64,000 nucleotides of DNA from Cytobacillus sp. NJ13 (GTDB lineage Bacteria > Bacillota > Bacilli > Bacillales > Cytobacillaceae). The notes below the pieces were generated by a model. It did not search any database, was not told where the DNA came from, and worked only from the letters and a program-made list of their open reading frames with translations. Made by a program: the position numbers and the translations under genes. Shown here piece by piece: positions 9,018 to 17,211 of the stretch. Location of the stretch: contig JAUCFP010000006.1 in the NCBI GenBank assembly GCA_030348385.1, positions 310,001 through 374,000 of the forward strand. Reading direction: 5' to 3'. Each line of letters starts with the position of its first letter. The first letter of the stretch is position 1.

Positions 9018-9197
9018 ATGCTGCAAAATATAGGTATACCTGGACTAATATTAGTATTAGTTATCGCACTTATCATTTTTGGTCCATCGAAGCTGCCGGA
9101 AATTGGCCGGGCATTCGGCTCAACTTTGAGGGAATTTAAAAGCTCAACAAAAGAATTGCTGTCAGAGAACCAGGAAGACAGCAGCAAAACTAAATAA
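9018..9197 (+). CDS. tatA: Twin-arginine translocase TatA
   Basis: Pore-forming subunit of the Tat pathway, 59 residues. One N-terminal membrane helix ([17 protein letters not shown]) runs straight into the conserved hinge [14 protein letters not shown]. An amphipathic helix ([12 protein letters not shown]) and a short polar tail follow. ATG 9018 is chosen because GGGGGG (9006-9011) directly abuts the other ATG at 9012. It follows two Tat substrates in the same orientation, as tatAd follows phoD in B. subtilis. No tatC is present in the window, so it must work with a TatC encoded elsewhere. Confidence 0.93.
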   Translation: MLQNIGIPGLILVLVIALIIFGPSKLPEIGRAFGSTLREFKSSTKELLSENQEDSSKTK

Positions 9198-9204
9198 CAA
9201 AACA

Positions 9205-9240
9205 GAAATGGGCCTGCTTTTTTGAAGCTGGCCCTATTTC
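9205..9240 (+). terminator. Terminator after tatA
   Basis: GAAATGGGCC and GGCCCTATTTC form an imperfect stem around a T-rich loop; the T-run on the exit side is short. Probable but not strong. Confidence 0.5.
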
Positions 9241-9339
9241 GTGAATGATTTATTTAAAAAATAAGCTGACTTCCTGTTTTTTCTTAAATTCTTCGTTAAA
9301 TAAGACATTTGTTTCGTCATCTAGTCTAGTAAAAATAGG

Positions 9340-9440
9340 GATATCGGCCACTTTCGGATGTTTATCGGTCAGTAATAGCATATATCAGTCACTTTCCCGA
9401 TATATCGGTCAATTTTCCAATATATCGGTCAGTTACTTTA
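9340..9440 (+). repeat. Five-unit tandem repeat with 20-bp period
   Basis: Units begin at 9340, 9361, 9381, 9401 and 9421; the first is 21 bp and the rest exactly 20. The conserved half is TATATCGGTCA, the second half is T/C-rich (for example ACTTTCCCGA). The array is non-coding and lies between the tatA terminator and the phn promoter. A degenerate copy occurs at 27461-27500. The stretch 9241-9490 holds no gene. Confidence 0.75.
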
Positions 9441-9494
9441 ATGCCGGGCTTTTAATAAGGCAGTTCCACTAAGTTGTAAATAACATGATAGGAA

Positions 9495-9557
9495 TTACAA
9501 ATTCTTAACAGAAATTTACATCCTATTAACCTATCTCGCTTGGCACCAAGTTATTCT
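9495..9557 (+). promoter_or_regulatory. PhoP-box repeats plus palindromic operator and -10 for phnPP
   Basis: Four hexamers TTACAA, TTAACA, TTTACA and TTAACC start at 9495, 9505, 9515 and 9526. They match the B. subtilis PhoP-box rule (TTNACA-like repeats about 11 bp apart). The palindrome CTTGGCACCAAG (9539-9550) follows, and a -10-like TATTCT begins two bases after it. The same layout is upstream of phnG. Inference: PhoP activates, and a repressor, best candidate PhnF, blocks at the palindrome. Confidence 0.65.
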
Positions 9558-9589
9558 AGTAAAAAAGGCTATGAATAGGAGGAATGAAA

Positions 9590-10456
9590 ATGAAAGCAGA
9601 GCTGCATTGCCATACGAATGTATCTGATTGCCCGCTATCGATTGATGAGGTATTGAATCTGGCCATTGCCAATGAGGTTTCACACTTGGCCATTACGAAC
9701 CATGACACGACAAAAGGGCTGCAGGAAGCAATTGATCGTGGAAAGAGGTATGGAGTGGAGGTGATCCCCGGGATTGAAATTTCTGCTTTTGACTTTGATA
9801 GGGGACGCCGGGTTCACATTCTGGGCTATTTTATCGAACCGGGGCATAAGGCAATTGAAACGCTGTGCCAGCCGATCATTGAGCGGAGGAATAAGCTTTC
9901 GTTTGAAATGGTTCAAAGGCTGATTTCAGCAGGATACAGCATTGCCTGGGAGCGATGTCTGGAGCTTTCTGAGGGTGGAACCGGAGTTTATAAGCAGCAT
10001 ATCATGGCAGCCCTTATAGAGGCAGGATATGCTGATTCCATTTACGGTTCACTATATAAAAAATTATTTAGCCGCGGTCAAAATGGAGAATCGAAAGGAG
10101 TGGCTTTTATCCCGATGGAATATGTGGATGCGAGTCTTGCTGTTGAGGCAATTCTTGAAGCAGGCGGTGTGCCCGTACTTGCCCACCCTGGCCAATACGG
10201 AAATTTTGAAAAGGTGCCTGAGCTGGTTGAAGCCGGCCTGCAGGGGATAGAAGTGTGGCATCCCCTTCACAGCGGACAGCATGAAGAAATGGCAAGGAAA
10301 CTGGCCGTTCAATATGGTTTAACCATGACAGGAGGATCCGACTTTCATGGTGCATACGGCGAAAAACCGGTAGTGCTTGGAAGCATGTCTCCGGGGGTGG
10401 AGAGAGTGCATGAATTAGCTGCGAGACGGCAGAGACTGAAAAGCCAGCGAGTATAG
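9590..10456 (+). CDS. phnPP: PHP-domain cyclic phosphate dihydrolase (PhnPP type)
   Basis: PHP-superfamily phosphoesterase of 288 residues. Metal-binding motifs visible: [33 protein letters not shown] and GGSDFHG. In a phosphonate locus this family matches PhnPP. That enzyme hydrolyses 5-phosphoribosyl 1,2-cyclic phosphate, the product of PhnJ, through ribose 2,5-bisphosphate to ribose 5-phosphate and phosphate. No phnP (metallo-beta-lactamase) or phnN is present here, which fits replacement of both by this enzyme. ATG 9590 is seven bases after AGGAGG; the in-frame ATG 9584 is too close. It heads a two-gene unit behind the PhoP-box promoter. An unrelated PHP phosphatase role is possible but unlikely given the context. 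Confidence 0.8.
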   Translation: MKAELHCHTNVSDCPLSIDEVLNLAIANEVSHLAITNHDTTKGLQEAIDRGKRYGVEVIPGIEISAFDFDRGRRVHILGYFIEPGHKAIETLCQPIIERRNKLSFEMVQRLISAGYSIAWERCLELSEGGTGVYKQHIMAALIEAGYADSIYGSLYKKLFSRGQNGESKGVAFIPMEYVDASLAVEAILEAGGVPVLAHPGQYGNFEKVPELVEAGLQGIEVWHPLHSGQHEEMARKLAVQYGLTMTGGSDFHGAYGEKPVVLGSMSPGVERVHELAARRQRLKSQRV

Positions 10457-10482
10457 GCTTCACATTAAAAAAGGAGTGGGAT

Positions 10483-11124
10483 ATGCACATGTCAATGATT
10501 TTTAAACCAAAAAAGGATGAAAAGCTCTCCGTTTCTCCTGCTGTACATCATTCCAGCTTCATCATTGACAGCTATGCGGGAGAATGGACGTCAATCGGAG
10601 AAAGAAATAAAATTATCGAATCGAAATTTGGCGACTACACTTATACAATGGATGATGTAACAGTCAACTATACTGAAATCGGTAAATTCTGTTCCATTGC
10701 TTCTCATGCATGCATTAATCCTGTTCAGCATCCGATGGACCGGGTGACCCAGCATCATATGACCTATCGGAAAGTCGACTATGGCTTCGGCAATCAGGAC
10801 GATCTTGAATTTTTTGATTGGCGCCGTACAAACCGGGTTAAAATAGGACATGATGTATGGATTGGGCACGGTGCAATCATCATGAAGGGTGTCGAAATTG
10901 GCACGGGGGCAGTCATCGGTTCCGGGGCTGTCGTTACAAAGGATGTTGAACCCTATACGATTGCAGCGGGCGTGCCGGCAAGGCCATTAAAAAGAAGGTT
11001 TTCAGAAAAGACAGCTGAAAAACTGCTTGAAATTGCATGGTGGGATTGGCCAAGGGAGAAGCTTGAAGCCCATTTTGAAGAACTAAATGATACGGAAGCT
11101 TTTATAAGGAAATTTGGAAGCTAA
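10483..11124 (+). CDS. Phosphonate-locus hexapeptide-repeat acyltransferase (TIGR03308-like)
   Basis: Left-handed beta-helix acyltransferase of 213 residues, like the transferase found in many C-P lyase operons. Visible features: [15 protein letters not shown], the catalytic-type HHMTYR segment, FFDWRR, and hexapeptide repeats through [17 protein letters not shown] and [21 protein letters not shown]. It probably acylates an aminophosphonate or a related metabolite, a role analogous to PhnO, which is absent; the substrate is unknown. The start ATG has GGAG eight bases upstream. It lies 26 bases after phnPP and ends in a strong terminator, so the two form their own transcript. Confidence 0.85.
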   Translation: MHMSMIFKPKKDEKLSVSPAVHHSSFIIDSYAGEWTSIGERNKIIESKFGDYTYTMDDVTVNYTEIGKFCSIASHACINPVQHPMDRVTQHHMTYRKVDYGFGNQDDLEFFDWRRTNRVKIGHDVWIGHGAIIMKGVEIGTGAVIGSGAVVTKDVEPYTIAAGVPARPLKRRFSEKTAEKLLEIAWWDWPREKLEAHFEELNDTEAFIRKFGS

Positions 11125-11136
11125 ATACAGACTTAC

Positions 11137-11172
11137 AAAGACCCAGTCACCAAAAAGATTGGGTCTTTTTTA
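11137..11172 (+). terminator. Terminator after the phnPP-acyltransferase unit
   Basis: AAAGACCCA pairs with TGGGTCTTT across a 16-nt loop, followed by a T-run. It separates this unit from phnF. Confidence 0.85.
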
Positions 11173-11265
11173 TATTCATAAAAATATTACAATTACGTAA
11201 CTTTCCATTTAAATTCATTCTTTAGACTTAAATTGTTTCTGGATTTCGAAAGGGGCGCCGCCTGT

Positions 11266-11967
11266 ATGAGTGAAAAAATGATGCTGGTAGATGAGCTGAT
11301 TACAAAAATAAAGGAAGGGAAGTACAAACCGAATGAAAAACTTCCTTCTGAGAATGAGCTTGCAGATCAATATAGGATCCCAAGGATGGTTGTACGGAAA
11401 GCGTATGAACAATTGCAGGATCTGGGGTTCATTTTTTCCAAGCAGGGAAGGGGCAGTTATGTCCAAAATAGGAAGCAGCAGATTCCGCTGATTTTAACAG
11501 GGGATATCAGCTTTAGTGAAAAGATGAAAGAGCTTGAGTATGACTTCAGGTCGGAGAATATTTGCTGTGAAAAAATCCGCTTTGATTCTGAAGTCTTTCA
11601 TGCGCTAAAAGTCAATCCGCAGGATGAAGTCTATAAAATTTCCAGGTTAAGAATCGTGGACGGCTGCCCGATTGCCTTGCACACATCCTATGCAGCCAAA
11701 TCGGTTTTTCCGCAAATTGATAAGGATGGACCTGGGATCAAATCCATTTTTCACTACTATAGAAGCCATGGCTTTAAAGAATTTACATCGGGCCAAAGCC
11801 AGCTGAGTGTGGTTTTCCCAATAGAGCCTGAACGGAAAATTCTGCAATGCTCGAGTCTAATTCCGCTTCTGCTCCTGGAGTCCCTCTGCATGGATAAGGA
11901 AACGGGTACAGTACTGGAATTCTCAAGAATCAAATATAGAAGCGATTGCTTTACCTATTTAATTTAA
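11266..11967 (+). CDS. phnF: GntR/HutC-family regulator PhnF
   Basis: Transcriptional regulator of the phosphonate locus, 233 residues. An N-terminal GntR winged helix (residues ~1-68) shows YKPNEKLPSENELADQY and VVRKAYEQLQDLGFIFSKQGRGSYV. A UTRA effector domain follows (VYKISRLRIVDGCPIALHTS, AVFP-like ends). Position between the phnPP unit and phnG, as in many phn loci, supports the name. Chosen start ATG 11266 gives MSEKMMLVDEL; its ribosome site (GGGG) is 12 bases away, so the alternative ATG 11233 cannot be fully excluded. The palindromes CTTGGCANCAAG before phnPP and phnG are candidate operators (inference). Confidence 0.85.
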   Translation: MSEKMMLVDELITKIKEGKYKPNEKLPSENELADQYRIPRMVVRKAYEQLQDLGFIFSKQGRGSYVQNRKQQIPLILTGDISFSEKMKELEYDFRSENICCEKIRFDSEVFHALKVNPQDEVYKISRLRIVDGCPIALHTSYAAKSVFPQIDKDGPGIKSIFHYYRSHGFKEFTSGQSQLSVVFPIEPERKILQCSSLIPLLLLESLCMDKETGTVLEFSRIKYRSDCFTYLI

Positions 11968-11991
11968 ACTGGCTTTGGTGCAAATATCAGG

Positions 11992-12055
11992 TTAATAAAA
12001 CTCTTACATAATTTACACTTCTTTTACATCCGCCAGCTTGGCAACAAGATAGATT
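11992..12055 (+). promoter_or_regulatory. PhoP-box repeats plus palindrome and -10 for the phnG operon
   Basis: Hexamers TTAATA, TTACAT, TTACAC and TTACAT start at 11992, 12004, 12013 and 12024. The near-palindrome CTTGGCAACAAG follows at 12037-12048, and TAGATT, a -10-like box, begins two bases later. Spacing of each part copies the phnPP promoter. This implies phosphate-starvation control plus a shared second regulator. Confidence 0.65.
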
Positions 12056-12090
12056 TAAGATGCAGAACAAAAACAGATGGAGGCCAAAAG

Positions 12091-12513
12091 GTGAAAAGAA
12101 AACAGCGAACAGAAATATTGATTGAAGGTTCACATGAATTGGCAAAATCTTTAGCGAATGAAATTGAACAAAAATATTCAGTTTCTGTTATACAGGAGCC
12201 GGAACATGGACTTGTGATGTTAAAGGTTCGGGAGACTTCCAGGAAAAGCCTGTTTTATTTAGGAGAAGTACTCGTGACAGAATGCAAGGCTAAGGTGGAA
12301 GGAAAGATCGGCATGGGGATTGTGAAAGGAGATCATCCGGATCTGGCTTATCAGCTTGCCGTGATTGACGCGGCCTTTCTGGGAAATCTTCCTGAAACCA
12401 AACCATGGGCCGGGATACTCGAAATTGAAAAGTACTATATAGACCAGAAAAGAAAAGCGAAGAATGAAGAAATTTTAAGAACAAAAGTCAGCTTTGAGAC
12501 GATGGATGTTTAA
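12091..12513 (+). CDS. phnG: C-P lyase subunit PhnG
   Basis: Small subunit of the PhnGHIJ carbon-phosphorus lyase core complex, which with PhnI, PhnH and PhnL forms ribose-1-alkylphosphonate 5-triphosphate. It has 140 residues, close to the family length (~150). The central LGEVLVTECKAKVEGKIGMG and GDHPDLAYQLAVIDAA segments fit PhnG. The start is GTG, preceded by GGAGGC. First gene of the phnGHIJK run, with phnH beginning 18 bases later. Sequence divergence from proteobacterial PhnG is large, but gene order makes the call secure. Confidence 0.9.
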   Translation: MKRKQRTEILIEGSHELAKSLANEIEQKYSVSVIQEPEHGLVMLKVRETSRKSLFYLGEVLVTECKAKVEGKIGMGIVKGDHPDLAYQLAVIDAAFLGNLPETKPWAGILEIEKYYIDQKRKAKNEEILRTKVSFETMDV

Positions 12514-12531
12514 TAGAAGGAGGAACAGGCG

Positions 12532-13152
12532 TTGAAATTAGATGTTGTTCATGACCTGCAAGCTGTATATAGAAAATTAGTCGATAGCACCTCAAGGCCA
12601 GGGCTGATATCAGACCTAGGCCAGGAGGCTGCGACTCTCGACGGAGAGAATGAAGCAGGCTGCTCCAGCTCCATTTTACTGCTGGCATTAACGCTGCTCG
12701 ATCCTGAGGTTACGTTTAAAGTATACGGCGGTAACGCTGAAGCACTTGAAAAGGAAATAAATCAATTAACATTCGCAAAAGCGGTACAGGCAGATCAGGC
12801 CGATTTTTTAATTCTCCTTCAGGATGCCGGGTCAGGGTCTCTGGAACATGCCATTGAAATGGGGAATCCGGGAACGTTCATAAACCCGCATAAATCCGCA
12901 ACGATTATAGCAGAAACAGGATTGATTACGGAAGGTGGAAAACTGCTATTAAGCGGACCGGGTATTCAAACAAGCACAGAAATCAATGTAGAACTGGCTG
13001 GAAATTGGATTGAAAAACGCAATGAAAAAAATAAGGAGTATCCAACAGGGGTCGACCTGGTATTCGTGGACCGGAATCATCAGCTTTTATCCCTGCCAAG
13101 AACGACTCAAATAACAAAAAGCAGGGAGGTGGAAAAAGAATGGGTTATGTAG
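12532..13152 (+). CDS. phnH: C-P lyase subunit PhnH
   Basis: Structural subunit of the C-P lyase core complex, PLP-transferase-like fold without catalytic lysine in the family, 206 residues. Recognisable features are the opening DVVHDLQAVYRKLVDSTSRPG, the middle LLALTLLDPEVTFKV, and GNPGTFINPHKSATIIAE with the following LSGPGIQ motif. The start is TTG, eight bases after AGGAGG. The 3' end overlaps phnI by 13 bases, so translation is probably coupled. It is slightly longer than E. coli PhnH (194), which is normal for Firmicutes. Confidence 0.93.
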   Translation: MKLDVVHDLQAVYRKLVDSTSRPGLISDLGQEAATLDGENEAGCSSSILLLALTLLDPEVTFKVYGGNAEALEKEINQLTFAKAVQADQADFLILLQDAGSGSLEHAIEMGNPGTFINPHKSATIIAETGLITEGGKLLLSGPGIQTSTEINVELAGNWIEKRNEKNKEYPTGVDLVFVDRNHQLLSLPRTTQITKSREVEKEWVM

Positions 13153-14273
13153 CAGTGAAAGGCGGAACACTCGCCATTGAAGAGTCGATTAAACGCTTGA
13201 AATATGAAAGACTTCACAAGGAACAAGTGCTTGAAACACGGCAAATTGAAGGCGGGATGAGAGGCTTAATCGATCAGGTGATGTCAGAGAGCAGTCTTTA
13301 TGATGAAAAGCTTGCCGCATTAGCGATTAAGCAGGCTGAAGGAAATCCGGAAGAAGCGGTATTCCTGCTTCGTGCATACCGCTCAACACTCCCGAGAAAG
13401 CACTCTTCTCAAATCATTGAAACCGGGCAGATGAAGGTGGAACGCCGGATTTCAGCCAGCTTCAAGGATATTCCCGGCGGGCAAATCCTTGGTGCAACAA
13501 CTGATTATACCCACCGCCTCCTGGATTTCAATCTTATGAAGGAAACGGAAGAGTCAGTTAGCGAATGGCTGTCAAATTATGCTTTGGAACATAGAGCAAA
13601 TGAAATGCTGCAGGATGCACCTGAACTTGCACTGCCAAAAGTGCTGGATTATTTGAGAAAAGAAGGACTCATTCCTCCTCTTGAAAACAATGATGCTGAG
13701 CCTGATGATGTGACAAGGGAAAGCCTTGAGTTCCCATCAAGCCGAAGTCAGCGCCTGCAAATTCTGACAAGAGGAGAGACAGGAGCGGTTACTTCACTCG
13801 CCTATGCGGTCATCCGGGGATATGGTGCTCTCCATCCAACTGTCGGGGAGCTGAGAGTTGGAAGCCTTCCAATAAATGTTGAGCATCCGAATGAAGCTGG
13901 CAGTGATGAAGATGAATATTACATTGGTGAGATTAAAACAACAGAAGCGGAAATGCTGATGCCATTCATGATAGAAAAGGCAAAAGGAAAAAAGGAATTG
14001 GAGTTTGAAATCGGATACGGATTGTGTTTCGGCCAGAACGAGACAAAAGCCATTGCCATGGGCATTCTCGATAATTGCCTGGAGCATCCTGATAATAGCT
14101 TCCCCAGTCATAATGAAGAATTTGTCCTCCTTCATATAGATTCGGTGGAGTCAACTGGCTTTATATCACACTTGAAGATGCCGCATTATGTAACGTTCCA
14201 GTCGAAGCTTGACAGTGTGAGAAAGACAAAAGCGAAAGCAGAAGAACGGGAAGAGGTGCAAGCATATGAATAA
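13140..14273 (+). CDS. phnI: C-P lyase subunit PhnI
   Basis: Core subunit that, in the family, acts as purine-nucleotide ribosyl transferase, swapping the base of ATP for phosphonate. It has 377 residues, the usual size (E. coli 354). Typical landmarks: MGYVAVKGGTLAIEES at the start, FLLRAYRSTLPR, PGGQILGATTDYTHRLLDF, RGYGALHPTVGELRVG and IGYGLCFGQNETKAIAMGIL. It overlaps phnH upstream and phnJ downstream by eight bases. The ribosome site GGAGGTGG lies inside the end of phnH. No unusual features. Confidence 0.95.
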   Translation: MGYVAVKGGTLAIEESIKRLKYERLHKEQVLETRQIEGGMRGLIDQVMSESSLYDEKLAALAIKQAEGNPEEAVFLLRAYRSTLPRKHSSQIIETGQMKVERRISASFKDIPGGQILGATTDYTHRLLDFNLMKETEESVSEWLSNYALEHRANEMLQDAPELALPKVLDYLRKEGLIPPLENNDAEPDDVTRESLEFPSSRSQRLQILTRGETGAVTSLAYAVIRGYGALHPTVGELRVGSLPINVEHPNEAGSDEDEYYIGEIKTTEAEMLMPFMIEKAKGKKELEFEIGYGLCFGQNETKAIAMGILDNCLEHPDNSFPSHNEEFVLLHIDSVESTGFISHLKMPHYVTFQSKLDSVRKTKAKAEEREEVQAYE

Positions 14274-15120
14274 CGCCTATAACTTTGCATTCTTTGACGA
14301 AGGTTCGAAGCGGGAGATTAGAAGAGCCACATTAAAAGCGATTGCGATCCCGGGTTATCAGGTTCCGTTTGCTTCGAGGGAAATGCCGATCGGAAGAGGC
14401 TGGGGGACAGGCGGCCTGCAGCTGACACTTTCGCTCATTGGGAAAGAAGATGTATTGAAGGTAATCGATCAGGGATCAGATGAATCTGTCAATGCAGTCA
14501 GCATCAAAAAGCTTGTAAAGGATACAACTGATGTCCAAATAACGGACTATACCTCTCAGGCAACCATCATCCAATCCCGTCACAGAATTCCTGAGGTGCC
14601 GCTGAGAACAGACCAAATCCTTGTTTTGCAGGTGCCGCTTCCTGAACCGCTCCGTTATTTTGAACCAAGCGAGCATGAAACGAAAAAGCTTCATGCGGAA
14701 AAAGAATACAGCGGTGCCTGGCTCATGCTCTTTGAACAGATCATGAAATACGGAAGCATGACAACAGGGGCAGATCATCCGGTCATGGTTCACGGACGCT
14801 ATGTAATGGCACCAAGCCCAATCCCGCGCTTTGATAATCCGAAAATGGATGAAAACGAAGCACTCATATTATTGGGAGCAGGGCGCGAAAAGAAGATATA
14901 TGCAGTTCCGCCATTTACGAGAATCGTTTCACTTGATTTTGAAGATTATCCGTTTGAAGGGGAAAGTTTTGATGGAAAATGCTGCAGATTGTGCGGCTCT
15001 GAGGGAGTGTTCCTTGACGAACTGATCGATGAGGCAACGGGAGAGACGTTTTATCAATGCAATGATACAAGCTATTGCTGTGAAATATTAAACGAAGCTG
15101 AAAAGGCAGGAGTGAATTAA
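14266..15120 (+). CDS. phnJ: C-P lyase PhnJ (radical SAM)
   Basis: Catalytic subunit that cleaves the carbon-phosphorus bond of ribose-1-alkylphosphonate 5-phosphate, releasing alkane and 5-phosphoribosyl 1,2-cyclic phosphate. It has 284 residues (E. coli 281). The glycyl-radical site is Gly30 in IPGYQVPF. The four iron-sulphur or active-site cysteines fall at 240, 243, 265 and 271, each one less than E. coli 241, 244, 266 and 272. GRGWGTGGLQLT and the ACxSxC-like RLCGSEG segment are intact. It overlaps phnI and is immediately followed by phnK with no gap. Confidence 0.97.
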   Translation: MNNAYNFAFFDEGSKREIRRATLKAIAIPGYQVPFASREMPIGRGWGTGGLQLTLSLIGKEDVLKVIDQGSDESVNAVSIKKLVKDTTDVQITDYTSQATIIQSRHRIPEVPLRTDQILVLQVPLPEPLRYFEPSEHETKKLHAEKEYSGAWLMLFEQIMKYGSMTTGADHPVMVHGRYVMAPSPIPRFDNPKMDENEALILLGAGREKKIYAVPPFTRIVSLDFEDYPFEGESFDGKCCRLCGSEGVFLDELIDEATGETFYQCNDTSYCCEILNEAEKAGVN

Positions 15121-15966
15121 ATGACTGAATTTGAGGTTCCGGTCTTATCTATTAAAAACTTAAACAAGCAATTCGGTCCTGGCTGCGATCATTGCAGGAA
15201 TCCTGAACCGGTGACCCTGATCAAAAATTATTGCAGTGTGTGCGGAACGGTGTATGCGTGCAGGGATGTGTCCTTCGATGTCTACCCGGGAGAGGTGCTC
15301 GGGATTGTAGGGGAAAGCGGAAGTGGCAAGTCCACTTTAATGCAATGCCTGTACTTTGACCAGGAAACGACCTCAGGGGAAGCCTATATTTCTTCCTATC
15401 AGAATGGGGTGAAGAATCTTTTTAAGGAGTCTTCCCAGCAAAAACGGTATATCCGCAACCATTTAATGGGGAAAGTCTATCAAAACCCTCTATTGGGATT
15501 AAAAATCGACTTTTCTTCGATTGGAAATATTGCCGAAAAATTGATTGCAGCCGGCAGCAGGAATGCGGGAATGATGGAAGACAGGGGATCAGAGCTGCTC
15601 AGCAAGGTGAATATTCCCGTCCATCGCCGGAAAGAAGCTCCAAAGAATTTTTCCGGGGGAATGCAGCAGCGTGTGCAAATTGCCAAGGCCCTTTCGAATC
15701 AGCCGCCGATTCTGCTTTTGGATGAGGTTACGACGGGATTGGATCTATCCGTACAGGCAAGCGTTCTGGACTTAATTCAGAGCCTGCAGAGGGAGATGAA
15801 TATAAGTATTGTTCTGGTTTCACATGATATGGGTGTTATTCGGATGCTCGCCGACAGAACGTTGGTGATGCTGGAAGGTCAGGTTATTGAACAGGGGCTG
15901 ACAGATCAAATACTTGAAGATCCTCAAGCTCCATTTACTCAAAGCTTGGTTCATTCGCTTCTTTAA
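15121..15966 (+). CDS. phnK: C-P lyase-associated ABC ATPase PhnK
   Basis: ABC-type ATPase that docks on the C-P lyase core and is needed for phosphonate use; 281 residues. Walker A GESGSGKST, signature NFSGGMQQRVQIAKAL, Walker B ILLLDEVTTGLDLS and switch VSHDMGV are all present. It carries an N-terminal insertion with CDHC and CSVCGTVYACRD cysteine pairs before Walker A, absent from E. coli PhnK but seen in other Gram-positive PhnK proteins; it looks like a metal knuckle. The start codon touches the phnJ stop. Intact. Confidence 0.93.
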   Translation: MTEFEVPVLSIKNLNKQFGPGCDHCRNPEPVTLIKNYCSVCGTVYACRDVSFDVYPGEVLGIVGESGSGKSTLMQCLYFDQETTSGEAYISSYQNGVKNLFKESSQQKRYIRNHLMGKVYQNPLLGLKIDFSSIGNIAEKLIAAGSRNAGMMEDRGSELLSKVNIPVHRRKEAPKNFSGGMQQRVQIAKALSNQPPILLLDEVTTGLDLSVQASVLDLIQSLQREMNISIVLVSHDMGVIRMLADRTLVMLEGQVIEQGLTDQILEDPQAPFTQSLVHSLL

Positions 15967-16003
15967 GGATAATCGGAAAATTCCAAATTAGGGGGAAGCA
16001 CAC

Positions 16004-17182
16004 TTGTACGTCATTACAAACGGAAAACTAATTACAGAGGATACGATTCTGCAAGGCTATGATCTTCTGATAGAGGATGATAGGATCAGCAGAATTGCTC
16101 CAAAGGGAGAAATGAAATTTGAGGATGCCATGGAGGTGATAGATGCAGCGGGCGGCTATGTCTCGCCGGGATTTATCGATATCCATTCCGACTATATTGA
16201 GCATATGGCAGCACCGAGGCCAACTTCATTAATGAACTTTCATTTAAGCCTCAGGGAAGCAGAGAAGGAGCTCATTTCTCATGGGATCACAACGATGTTC
16301 CACTCCCTTTCCCTATTCAAAGAAACAGAATATGCATACAAGCCAATTCGGGAACCGGAAAATGTCAGAAAGCTCATTGACCTGATTGATGAGACACACA
16401 GTACAAAGCATCTTGTGCGCCATCGTTTCCATGCACGAATGGAAATTGATAATGTGGATGAAATCGAGAACCTCAAAAGCTATATAAGCGAAGATAAGGT
16501 GCACCTGATTTCGTTTATGGACCATACACCTGGACAAGGGCAATATCGCCATCTGGAAATTTACCGGAACACCGTTAAAAGCTATAACAGTATGAGTGAT
16601 GCGGCTATAGATGTTTTAATCCGTAATCACCAAACGAAGGAAAAGCTCACTGCCCTGGATATGAAGGACATTGCCGAGCACGCCCGGGCACATGGAATAG
16701 CAGTTGCTTCACATGATGATGACAGTTTCGAAAAACTGGAGCTGGTCAAAAGCTTTGGCACGACCATCAGTGAATTTCCAATTACCCAGGAGGTGGCGTA
16801 TAAGGCGAAGGAGCTTGGCATGTATACGGTGGCCGGTGCCCCAAATGTACTGCTTGGAGGCTCCCACAGCGGAAATCTGGGTGCAGCGGATGCGATTCAG
16901 AATGAGTCGATTGATATATTGTGCAGTGACTATTATCCGGCAGCCATGCTTCATGCCATTTTTGAACTGGTAAGGAATTATGGGATGGACCTGGCAGACA
17001 TGATCAGGCTTGTCACCATAAATCCGGCAAAAGCCGTGAACATGGATGAAGAAATCGGTTCGATCGAGGCAGGAAAAAAAGCCGATCTTCTGATCATTGA
17101 AAAATTGGCAGACGATTTTCCTGTGATAACGGGCGTATTCGTTGATGGGAAGCTTATCCAAAAAACGAATTACAGAATTTGA
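16004..17182 (+). CDS. phnM: Alpha-D-ribose 1-methylphosphonate 5-triphosphate diphosphatase PhnM
   Basis: Amidohydrolase-fold enzyme that removes pyrophosphate from the ribose-phosphonate triphosphate, giving the PhnJ substrate. It has 392 residues. Seen: the PGFIDIHSDYIE metal motif, ISFMDHTPGQGQY, the ASHDDDS segment, and VLLGGSHSGN with the CSDYYP motif near residue 310, all typical of PhnM. The start is TTG behind GGGGG. Here phnM lies before phnL, the reverse of the E. coli order phnL-phnM. It is 37 bases after phnK and 29 before phnL, in the same operon. Confidence 0.95.
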   Translation: MYVITNGKLITEDTILQGYDLLIEDDRISRIAPKGEMKFEDAMEVIDAAGGYVSPGFIDIHSDYIEHMAAPRPTSLMNFHLSLREAEKELISHGITTMFHSLSLFKETEYAYKPIREPENVRKLIDLIDETHSTKHLVRHRFHARMEIDNVDEIENLKSYISEDKVHLISFMDHTPGQGQYRHLEIYRNTVKSYNSMSDAAIDVLIRNHQTKEKLTALDMKDIAEHARAHGIAVASHDDDSFEKLELVKSFGTTISEFPITQEVAYKAKELGMYTVAGAPNVLLGGSHSGNLGAADAIQNESIDILCSDYYPAAMLHAIFELVRNYGMDLADMIRLVTINPAKAVNMDEEIGSIEAGKKADLLIIEKLADDFPVITGVFVDGKLIQKTNYRI

Positions 17183-17211
17183 TACTACATTGAGAGAAAG
17201 CAGGTGGACCG

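Noticed and set aside
9245..9472. 75-codon open frame over the 20-bp repeats
   Set aside because: It has no ribosome site, an unusual Ser/Phe-rich composition, and reads through the tandem repeats; treated as chance.
9018..9600. A tatC gene after tatA
   Set aside because: No multi-helix frame follows; only a terminator and the 20-bp repeat array.
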